NCBI GenBank assembly: GCA_016178705.1
Contig: JACOST010000001.1
Location: forward strand, 115,391-179,390
DNA from: Deltaproteobacteria bacterium
GTDB lineage: Bacteria; Desulfobacterota; Binatia; HRBIN30; JACQVA1
Length of the DNA stretch: 64,000 bases
Direction of reading: 5' to 3'
Positions 16,749-24,147 of the stretch are shown here, piece after piece. A program made the position numbers and the translations under genes. The notes beneath the pieces are model-generated. The model saw only the letters and a program-made list of their open reading frames with translations, made no database searches and was not told the origin of the DNA. How positions within the stretch are numbered: position 1 is the first letter of the stretch; each line of letters opens with the position of its first letter.

Positions 16749-18338
16749 TCACAACCCCATCGGCGCGATCCAGATGATGTCGCCGTTGTTGTCGTTGCCT
16801 AAGAAGAGACGGCCGTCGCTCGCAAACGCCACGACGGCCGGGCGGCCGTGCAACAGCGGGCCGCCAGCCCAACCGGTCGCGAAGTCCAACATGGAACCAC
16901 TCGATTCACCGCCGAGGTCTGATCCAGGCAATAGCTGGCCGGTTGCCGGATCCAACTCGATGGCGACCACGCGCGCGCCATCCCAGGTCCCATACGCACC
17001 ATGGAGCGGAACGTACACGCGCTGATTCCATGGCGCGGGCCATTGCCCGGTCTCGAAATCCAAATCGAAGGGCGTGTGCCCGATGACGAACGAGTTGTTC
17101 TCGGATGCGACCGCGGAACAGTTCGGCACCGGAGCGATGTCCGGATACGGTACGTCCTTGGTGGCGCAACATGGGTGTCCCCAATCGTCGCCCGGCCGGA
17201 TCGGCACCAGCTTTTCGCGCCCGTCCTGCGTGGCCGAATAGTCCCGCGCGAGTTCCACTGCGAAGCACAGGTTGTGACCGCGCGAGCAGCGCACCGAGAT
17301 GGGGTTGCGGAAACCCTTGGCGACCGGCGTGCCGCCGGGAGAACCGTCGAGCTTGAGGATGCCTCCACGGAAAGGGTGCATGATCGTGCAGGTCTCTCCC
17401 TGTTCGCCGCCGTTGCCGACGTAGATGGTGCCGTCGTCGGCGACGTCGAGCGTCTTCGGCCAATGCAGCTGGGAGCTGTAGATGGTGATGTCGGCAACCT
17501 GCTCGCTGCTACCCGACGGCGTACGATCGCCCGTCGCGTAGGGCACGCGCATAATCTTCGTCCCACGCTGGTAGTACAAGAACCCGCCGGTGAAGAGCAG
17601 GCCTTGTGTCGAAGGGAGTCCGCTCATAAACGTCAGCGGCGTGTCCGCCACGCCATCGTGATCATCGTCGGGGAGAACCATGATCGACCTCAGACCTCTG
17701 GGTCCACCTCCAGTCGTGACCGCCGTGGGTGATGCGACGAACAGTTCGCCGCCTGGAGCGAAGCGCAATTGCCGCGTGTTGCCGATGTTGGCGAAAAAGT
17801 GCGCGCAGAAACCGACGGGCAGATGCAGGAACCGCAGATCCGGCGCGCTCGCCGGGCCGCCAGGGATGACGACCAGACCGTTTGCCGTCGTCTGAACCGA
17901 GCCGGGAAGATCGCAGAAATGAACCGGCACGGTCGGAATCGGCGTCTCGGTCGGAGTCGGCAAGGGCGGCACTGTTGCGGTTGCGGTCGCGGTCGGCGTT
18001 TCGGTCAACACCGCTTCTGTCGCTGTGAACGTGGGCGTGGCTTTCACCGGGCAGCGGTTCAGCGCGTAGCCCACCGCGCGCACGATTTCGTCGATCGATA
18101 CCCGCCCATCGTCGTCGCTATCGAACCCCGGGCAGGTGTCGAGCGGCAGGCTGTCGAGCGCGATGTTCACACCCGCCACCAACTCCTCGACCGTCACCTG
18201 GCCATTGCCATCACAGTCGCCGACACACGCGTCAAACGCGGCGGCGGCGCTTTGCCCGTAAGTTTGGGCGCTGGCAATAGCCAGCACCAGAGCCGCGAGC
18301 AGCAGGGTCTGTGATGCTATGGTGAACCGTCGAGTCAT
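16749..18338 (-). CDS. Secreted PQQ-glucose-dehydrogenase-like beta-propeller with dockerin-like EF-hand module
   Basis: From ATG 18338 the protein is 529 residues. It begins with a signal peptide (LLLAALVLAIASAQTYGQ). Then come two EF-hand-like loops, GDCDGNGQVTVEEL and FDSDDDGRVSIDEI, separated and flanked by Cys, as in dockerin type I. A Thr/Pro linker (TETPTATATAT and PTPTETPIPT) leads to a propeller with WPKTLDVADDGTIYVGNGG, NPISVRCSRGHN and FASDGRLFLGNDNNGD, resembling sorbosone/glucose dehydrogenases. It should be exported. The substrate and the partner of the calcium-binding module are unknown. The longer upstream frame is rejected because it precedes the signal peptide. Confidence 0.82.
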   Translation of the reverse strand: MTRRFTIASQTLLLAALVLAIASAQTYGQSAAAAFDACVGDCDGNGQVTVEELVAGVNIALDSLPLDTCPGFDSDDDGRVSIDEIVRAVGYALNRCPVKATPTFTATEAVLTETPTATATATVPPLPTPTETPIPTVPVHFCDLPGSVQTTANGLVVIPGGPASAPDLRFLHLPVGFCAHFFANIGNTRQLRFAPGGELFVASPTAVTTGGGPRGLRSIMVLPDDDHDGVADTPLTFMSGLPSTQGLLFTGGFLYYQRGTKIMRVPYATGDRTPSGSSEQVADITIYSSQLHWPKTLDVADDGTIYVGNGGEQGETCTIMHPFRGGILKLDGSPGGTPVAKGFRNPISVRCSRGHNLCFAVELARDYSATQDGREKLVPIRPGDDWGHPCCATKDVPYPDIAPVPNCSAVASENNSFVIGHTPFDLDFETGQWPAPWNQRVYVPLHGAYGTWDGARVVAIELDPATGQLLPGSDLGGESSGSMLDFATGWAGGPLLHGRPAVVAFASDGRLFLGNDNNGDIIWIAPMGL

Positions 18339-18437
18339 TCGAACTGTTGCGCGATGTTGCACGGCCGACCCGGCTTTGACAAGGAGCGGGAGCGAAGTCA
18401 AAACCCTGGCAAGGAGAAGTTTGTACTTATCGCTCCC

Positions 18438-19598
18438 ATGGCCACGACCGAATCGATAACGCGGAAGATCTTGTTCGTCATGCCATCGCTGCAGCCGCGG
18501 GGCGGTGGCAGAGGGGTCGCCGCGTGGATGATTGAAGCGCTGAAGCAGGAACACGACCTCGCGGTGCTGATGTGGGAGCCGCTCGACCCCGAGCCGATCA
18601 ATCGCTACTACGGCACGGCGCTCGGCCACGGCGACTTCGCGGTGCTGCGCCCGCCCTTGTGGTGGCGCCTTGTGCTTGATCGTATTCCCTTCCGCCTCAA
18701 CTTGCTTCGCATTTGTCTGTTGTGGCGGCGGGGTAAACAGATCAGCCATTCGTACGACCTGCTCATCTCCACGCACAACGAGGCCGATCTCGGCACGCCC
18801 GGCATTCAGTACGTCCACTTTCCGTGGGTCTTCTTCGCAGAACCCGAGGGCTCATTGCGCTGGTACCAACGCTCGGCCGCCTTGCTGCGGTGGTACTACA
18901 AGCGCTGCCTGCGGATCGCCGATTTCTCCTCCGAACGTATGAAACGCAACCTCACCTTAGTCAACTCCGACTGGACCGGGTCGAAGGTGTACGAACGTCA
19001 CGGCCTCGCGAGCACCACGCTGTATCCGCCGGTGGTCGGTGGTAACACGCAGCTATCGTGGTCCGCGCGCGAGAACGGCTTCGTGTGCGTCGGGCGCCTG
19101 TCGCCCAGCAAGGAATTGGACCGCGTGATCGACATCGTCGCCGGAGTTCGCCAGGCCGGACACGACGTACACTTGCACCTCATCGGGTCCACCACCGAGC
19201 CTCCCTATTTGGATCACATCCGACGCCGCGTGCGTGACAATGCGGCCTGGCTATTCCTCGATGAGAATCCGTCGCGCGCCGAGTTGAATCAGCGGTTGGC
19301 CGAACATCGTTACGGCATCCACGGCATGCAAGAGGAGCACTTCGGGATGGCCATCGGAGAGATGGTGCGCGCGGGTTGTGTCGTGTTCGTTCCGGACGGC
19401 GGCGGGCAGGTGGAGATCGTCGACCGCGATCCGCGCCTCCTTTACAACAGCGTCGACGATGCGGTCACCAAGATCGTCGCCACCCTCGATGACCCCAGCC
19501 GGCAAGAGGCGCTGCGGACGCATCTGTCATCGCGCGCCGATGTGTTCTCGGTCGAGCGGTTCATCGCCCGAGTGCGGGAACTCGTGCGGGACTTCTAG
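18438..19598 (+). CDS. GT4-family glycosyltransferase, ALG11-like
   Basis: A 386-residue GT-B enzyme starting at ATG 18438. The N-terminus has a Gly-rich donor-side loop (QPRGGGRGVA, 19-28). YVHFPW (125-130), NSDWT (176-180) and GRLSPSKELD (219-228) follow, then the E-x7-E catalytic motif EHFGMAIGE (300-308) and PDGGGQVEIV. The YVHFP, NSxWT and EHFG...GGG combination resembles ALG11, the alpha-1,2-mannosyltransferase of N-glycan precursor assembly. It converges with the PglK-like flippase gene. A role as a later mannose or hexose transferase in the glycosylation locus is inferred; a generic GT4 role in exopolysaccharide synthesis is the alternative. Confidence 0.78.
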   Translation: MATTESITRKILFVMPSLQPRGGGRGVAAWMIEALKQEHDLAVLMWEPLDPEPINRYYGTALGHGDFAVLRPPLWWRLVLDRIPFRLNLLRICLLWRRGKQISHSYDLLISTHNEADLGTPGIQYVHFPWVFFAEPEGSLRWYQRSAALLRWYYKRCLRIADFSSERMKRNLTLVNSDWTGSKVYERHGLASTTLYPPVVGGNTQLSWSARENGFVCVGRLSPSKELDRVIDIVAGVRQAGHDVHLHLIGSTTEPPYLDHIRRRVRDNAAWLFLDENPSRAELNQRLAEHRYGIHGMQEEHFGMAIGEMVRAGCVVFVPDGGGQVEIVDRDPRLLYNSVDDAVTKIVATLDDPSRQEALRTHLSSRADVFSVERFIARVRELVRDF

Positions 19599-19604
19599 AT
19601 TCGT

Positions 19605-21425
19605 TCACGGCGTCACCGCCTCGCTACCGGTGCGGACCATGTTCTGGAACTCAGCGTTGCCGGCCAGCAGTTCGTCGAACGATCCAATCCCCGCGATGCG
19701 ACCATTGCGCAGGAACACCAGGCGATCGCAGTTGTGCACCGTGCTCAGGCGATGGGCGATGATGATCAGCGTCTTCTTGCCGTGCAGCTCGTCGATCGCG
19801 CGCGTCAGCTCACGCTCGGTTTGCAGATCGAGCGCCGAAGTCGCCTCGTCGAACACCAACAGCTCGGGTTGATGGTAGAGCGCGCGCGCAATCGCTACGC
19901 GCTGGCGCTCGCCGCCGGAGAGACGGACGCCACGCTCGCCCACCACCGTCTCGAGGCCCTGCGGAAGGCCGGCGACGAACTCCTCCAACTGCGCCAGACG
20001 AACCGCGGCGGAGAGTTTGACATCGTCAATGCCTCGCTCGGGCAAGGCAAAGGCGATGTTGCGACGCAGCGTATCGTCGATGAGGTAGACGGCTTGCGGC
20101 ACGTAGCCGATGCGCCGCTGCCACCCGCGCAAGTACGCATTGCGCGCAAAGATATCACAGCCATCCACGGTGACATGCCCGGTCGCCGGCTGCAGGAAGC
20201 CCAGGATCATGTCAACCAACGTGCTCTTGCCGGCGCCGGTCGGGCCGACAATCCCGATCGATTCGCCGCGGCTGATGACCAGATCGATCGCCTGCGCCGC
20301 GGGGGTCGCGGCCCCAGCGTAGATGTATGAGACGCCGGCCAACTCGATGCGATCGCTAAACGAAAGGTCAGCGACACCGTCGGTGCTCGCGGGTGCGGCC
20401 ACGACGCGACGAAACGTGACAAAGTCGTCGTACAGCTTCTCCACCGCCACCGAACCCCAGCGGATCGTGTTGAGATGCAGCAGCACGCGATTGACGGAAG
20501 GGATGACGCGGAAGCCGGCATACGCGTACAACCCCAGCAGCGGCACGATGTCAGGCCCCGCCACGCTGCGCGAGTTCACCAGCGTGATCAGCAACAGCAT
20601 GCCGCACACGAACACGGTCTCAATCAGCAAGCGCAGCGAATCGTTGAGTGTGATGTAACGATGGCGGAGACGGCTGAGCGTGCGATGCTGCGCAGAGTAC
20701 AGGCCGTGAAAAAACGCGTCGCCGCCGCGCAGCTTGACTTCCTTCAGCGCCCCGAACGTCTGTTGCAGGGTCTGCAACGTCTCGCGCTTGAGATCATGCT
20801 CCTGCCGACTCCAGCGCGTCAGCACTCGTCGTGTCAGGCGCAACAGTCCGGCCAGCAGCGAGAACAGCATGACGATGGCGATCAGCGTCGACACCGGCGC
20901 CGTGCTCATCAGGACCGACACGATCGCCAGGGTGATCAGCATCTCGGTGACGATCGCCACCGCGGCAGTCATGACCTGGCGAAAGACCACGTCGGTACCG
21001 TCCGCCGTATGGCGAATCAATTCGGCGGAGTTGCGTTGGAAATGAAACGCCATCGGTAGCGACAAGTACCCGCGCAGCATGTCACTGGCCAATTGCGTGA
21101 CCGAATCGGTGACGACTCGGCTCTCGATGGCGACGACGAATGCCAGGAACGCGTTCTTCACCACATAGAACAGCGCCACCAGCACCGTGGCCCACAAGAC
21201 GATCGCGCGCGCGTCGCCGGCCGGAAGAATCCGGTAAATCAATCCCGCGAACACGAACGACGGCGGGTGGAGCGGATCACCGATCAGCTTGATCAGGAGA
21301 AACACCGCGGCGGCGCCGAGCGCCTCCAATGCCGCCGCCGATACCACCAGCGGCACCACGGCGACCCAACGCCAGCGCAGTGCCGATGGCAGAAAGAGCA
21401 AGCACTTGCGCAACGTGTTGAACAT
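19605..21425 (-). CDS. PglK/MsbA-like ABC exporter (lipid-linked oligosaccharide flippase)
   Basis: From ATG 21425 the protein has 606 residues, with six membrane segments in the first half and a nucleotide-binding domain in the second. Walker A is GPTGAGKSTLVD, the signature LSGGERQRVAIARAL, Walker B LLVFDEATSAL and the switch His in IIIAHRLSTV. FRVIPSVNRVLLHLN before the NBD and IGYVPQAVYLIDDTLRRNI closely parallel PglK of Campylobacter, which flips the lipid-linked glycan for N-glycosylation. Its position beside the OST locus supports this role. The gene converges with the ALG11-like gene, 6 bp apart. Confidence 0.85.
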   Translation of the reverse strand: MFNTLRKCLLFLPSALRWRWVAVVPLVVSAAALEALGAAAVFLLIKLIGDPLHPPSFVFAGLIYRILPAGDARAIVLWATVLVALFYVVKNAFLAFVVAIESRVVTDSVTQLASDMLRGYLSLPMAFHFQRNSAELIRHTADGTDVVFRQVMTAAVAIVTEMLITLAIVSVLMSTAPVSTLIAIVMLFSLLAGLLRLTRRVLTRWSRQEHDLKRETLQTLQQTFGALKEVKLRGGDAFFHGLYSAQHRTLSRLRHRYITLNDSLRLLIETVFVCGMLLLITLVNSRSVAGPDIVPLLGLYAYAGFRVIPSVNRVLLHLNTIRWGSVAVEKLYDDFVTFRRVVAAPASTDGVADLSFSDRIELAGVSYIYAGAATPAAQAIDLVISRGESIGIVGPTGAGKSTLVDMILGFLQPATGHVTVDGCDIFARNAYLRGWQRRIGYVPQAVYLIDDTLRRNIAFALPERGIDDVKLSAAVRLAQLEEFVAGLPQGLETVVGERGVRLSGGERQRVAIARALYHQPELLVFDEATSALDLQTERELTRAIDELHGKKTLIIIAHRLSTVHNCDRLVFLRNGRIAGIGSFDELLAGNAEFQNMVRTGSEAVTP

Positions 21426-21560
21426 GCCTAGCGATCTCGGATCTCGGGGCTGCGGCAATCGGTCACTACCGGTCTGCTATCAAGCCCGCAGGTGTATCCG
21501 CAAACGCCGACATCCCTGACCACAACCGCGTCAACAACTCCACGTGCGAGCCCTGATGAG

Positions 21561-21740
21561 ACAAAAGACTCACCGCCGAGGACGCGGAGATCGCAGAGAA
21601 AGCGTCAACACGAGAGTATTCGAGCATGTTCGACAACCTCATTTGCAATGGACTTCCGTGTGACCTCCTTCGTGGTCTCCCACTCCATGCTCGGCGCTCT
21701 CGGCGTACTCTGCGGTGAATCCGTTCATGCCACATCAGGG
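21561..21740 (+). repeat. Dispersed repeat (Rep-A), copy 2
   Basis: It matches 12503-12684 along its length, including gagagtattc, cttcgtggtctcccactcc and the final gaatccgttcatg and cacatcaggg. It lies between the flippase and the ALG1-like gene and is inverted relative to copy 3. The remaining gap 21426-21560 shows no gene. Confidence 0.82.
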
Positions 21741-22988
21741 CTAGTCGCCATCGAAGAACAGCGGCTTCGCCGCAACGTTCCACGCATCGATCCAGCGCCG
21801 CGGCGGCATCGCCCGCACATTCTGCCGCAGGCGATCAAGCTGTGGCGTGTGGCGCGGATGCTCGCTGAACAGCTCGAAGAGCTGCTGTGCCAGCTGCGCT
21901 CCGCTCGAAAACAACAAGCCGGTTTCACCATCCTGGACTTGCTCCGTCACGCACGCGCCGTAGTCGAACGCGCACACCGGCAAGCCGGCGCCGAACATGT
22001 CGGCGATCTTCATCGGTAGGTCGACGCCCGATGACGAACGGTGCAACGACACACCTAAGTCGGCAGACCCCAACAGCCGAGCGTAGTCATCGGGCGCGAG
22101 CCACAGCGTGCGAATCTGAATTGCTCGCAACGTCAGCCGTGCAATGGCCGCGTCGAAGCGCGCGCGCAGTGGGCCCTCGCCGGTGATGAGGATCATCAGT
22201 CGTGCGGCGGTCGTGCACAGCCGTTCGTCGCAAAGGCGCAGCGCGTCGAGCAACAGATCGAAGTCCTCGTCAGCGGTCCAACTCGTCGCGCTGACGACGA
22301 TGCCTGGACGCTGCGGCTCTTCGAACGGGACATCGACGATGCCGGCGACGCACAGGCGGTGAAAGTGGTCGCGCCGCGCTTCGACCGGCGTCGGCGTAAA
22401 CCGCTCTGCCGGGCAGTCGTAGAGCACCGTCGCAGCGATGCCGCGCTCGCGCAGCGCGTTTAGCATCGCGCGCGAGACACACAGGTGCACATCAGCGCGC
22501 CGGCCGATGGCGAACTCGTATCCGCGCGCCAGCCGAACCATCGGATGAGTGTGGCCGAGCCGCAGCCCGAGCATCGTGTATCCGAAGTTGTGCCAGTCGA
22601 TGATCAACTTCGCCGCACGCAGCCGCGCGGCCAACACGGCGACGAGCAGCGTCGGCATCGCCGGCGGATTCTGCACCAGGATGACGTCCGGTTTTGGCAA
22701 CACGAGTAGTCGATAGAGTAACTGCCCGCTCTGGTGCAGCGCACGCAGCATCGCGCACAGGAGAAATAGCGGGCGAGGGAGATGCGTTGACGTGGCGCCT
22801 GGCAGGTCTCGCAAGCGGTGGAGCCGCACGTGCGGGCTCGCGCAGTCGTGGCGCTCGCTAGAGTACGCGATCACATCAACCTCAGCCGAACTGGTTGCCA
22901 ACGCATCGGCGTGGTACTGCATGCGCGGGCTGCGCTCGAATTCGCCGAGCACAACGATGGCAACGCGAGGATGAGGGGTGGACGACAT
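21741..22988 (-). CDS. ALG1-like beta-mannosyltransferase (GT33-like)
   Basis: A 415-residue GT-B enzyme whose motifs follow eukaryotic ALG1 in order: VQNPPAMPTL (105-114), IIDWHNFGYTMLGL (129-142), YEFAIGRRADVHLCV (157-171), SATSWTADEDF (233-243), ITGEGPLRA (268-276), LLGSADLGVSLH (305-316) and SSSGVDLPMKIADMFG (318-333). ALG1 adds the first mannose, beta-1,4, to chitobiose-PP-dolichol. Such agreement is unusual for a bacterial GT. I chose ATG 22988; GTG 22994 is possible. Its start codon overlaps head-to-head with the MurG-like start. A C-terminal WIDAWN also recalls ALG1. Confidence 0.85.
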   Translation of the reverse strand: MSSTPHPRVAIVVLGEFERSPRMQYHADALATSSAEVDVIAYSSERHDCASPHVRLHRLRDLPGATSTHLPRPLFLLCAMLRALHQSGQLLYRLLVLPKPDVILVQNPPAMPTLLVAVLAARLRAAKLIIDWHNFGYTMLGLRLGHTHPMVRLARGYEFAIGRRADVHLCVSRAMLNALRERGIAATVLYDCPAERFTPTPVEARRDHFHRLCVAGIVDVPFEEPQRPGIVVSATSWTADEDFDLLLDALRLCDERLCTTAARLMILITGEGPLRARFDAAIARLTLRAIQIRTLWLAPDDYARLLGSADLGVSLHRSSSGVDLPMKIADMFGAGLPVCAFDYGACVTEQVQDGETGLLFSSGAQLAQQLFELFSEHPRHTPQLDRLRQNVRAMPPRRWIDAWNVAAKPLFFDGD

Positions 22989-24147
22989 GAGCACGACGTA
23001 CGTGGCTCATACCGATTCTGAAGCAGGCGAGCTAGTCAGGCGACGCGTCGCCATCGTCGCCGGCGGCACGGCGGGGCATGTCTACCCAGCGCTGGCGCTT
23101 GCCGACGCGTATCGGCAAGCACGGCCCGATGTCGACCTGCTTTTCATCGGCACCGCCGATGGTTGGGAGACGCGGCTGGTACCCGCTCACGGCTATCGAC
23201 TCGCAGTGGTCCCAGGCTCGCCGCTGTACGGCGTTGGTCTGCGCGGTGTAGTGCGCGCCGCCCGCGATCTGCTGGCCGGCGCACGCGCCGCACGTCGTCT
23301 CTTGCAAACCCAACGGACCGAGTTGGTCATCGGCTTTGGCGGCTACGTTTCAGCCGGTACCATTCTCGCGGCGCGCATGCTGGGCATGCGCACCGCGATT
23401 CACGAGGCAAACGTCGTACCCGGGTTGACCAATCGACTACTCGGGCATCTCGTCGACCGCGTGTACCTCGCCTTCGCAGACGCGAGCCGCGCATTTCCAC
23501 CGCGCCGCGCTGTCGTGATCGGAATGCCGCTACGCGCGGAGTTCGCGAATGCGCAGCGATCGCGCGACGCGTTCTCCGCCAGTCGCCCGCGGCGATTGCT
23601 GGTAACCGGTGGCTCCGGCGGTTCGCGATTCCTGAACGGGCGTGTGCCCGAACTGGTGGCGCGCCTCGCGCAGCGCGCGGTGGCGATCGAGGTGCTGCAC
23701 CAGGCCGGCGATTGGCCAATCGAGCCCGTGCAAGCGTTGTACGCGGCGACCGGGGCGACGGCGACGGTCGTGTCATTCATCGACGACATCGGCGCCGCCT
23801 ACGCGTGGGCCGACTTCGCGGTAACCTGTGCGGGCGCCGGCACGCTTGCGGAGTTGGCGGCTGCCGCCTTGCCAGCGCTGCTGGTACCGCTGGCGAGTGC
23901 CGCGGCCAACCACCAGGCGCGCAACGCCGCAGCCTTCGCGCGCGCGGCCGGGCTGCGCTGCGTCGCGGAGTCAACCTGGCAGGTCGAAGCGTTGGCGGAA
24001 CCCATCGTCACGCTGTTGCAGAACGCTGACGCGTGGGCGGCGGCGGCGAATCGCGTCGGCAGCCTCGCTCACGCGGACGCCGCGGCGCGCCTGGTCGCCG
24101 ATTGTGAAGCGCTGCTCCACCTCAGCTCTACGGGTCCGGCCAGTTGA
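22987..24147 (+). CDS. MurG-family GlcNAc transferase (ALG13/ALG14-like role proposed)
   Basis: A 386-residue GT28 protein. GGTAGHVYPALALA (26-39) is the MurG nucleotide/lipid loop; HEANVVPGLTNRLL corresponds to the MurG acceptor motif E-x-N-x-x-P-G-x-T-N; GGSGGSRFLN and CAGAGTLAELAA form the UDP-GlcNAc site. MurG adds GlcNAc to lipid I, and ALG13/14 is the related split enzyme that makes lipid-linked chitobiose. No mur or ftsW genes are nearby, whereas ALG1-, STT3- and GPT-like genes are, so a chitobiose-forming role is likely. It could still be the cell's only MurG. The stop overlaps STT3 tail to tail by 20 bp. Confidence 0.83.
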   Translation: MSTTYVAHTDSEAGELVRRRVAIVAGGTAGHVYPALALADAYRQARPDVDLLFIGTADGWETRLVPAHGYRLAVVPGSPLYGVGLRGVVRAARDLLAGARAARRLLQTQRTELVIGFGGYVSAGTILAARMLGMRTAIHEANVVPGLTNRLLGHLVDRVYLAFADASRAFPPRRAVVIGMPLRAEFANAQRSRDAFSASRPRRLLVTGGSGGSRFLNGRVPELVARLAQRAVAIEVLHQAGDWPIEPVQALYAATGATATVVSFIDDIGAAYAWADFAVTCAGAGTLAELAAAALPALLVPLASAAANHQARNAAAFARAAGLRCVAESTWQVEALAEPIVTLLQNADAWAAAANRVGSLAHADAAARLVADCEALLHLSSTGPAS

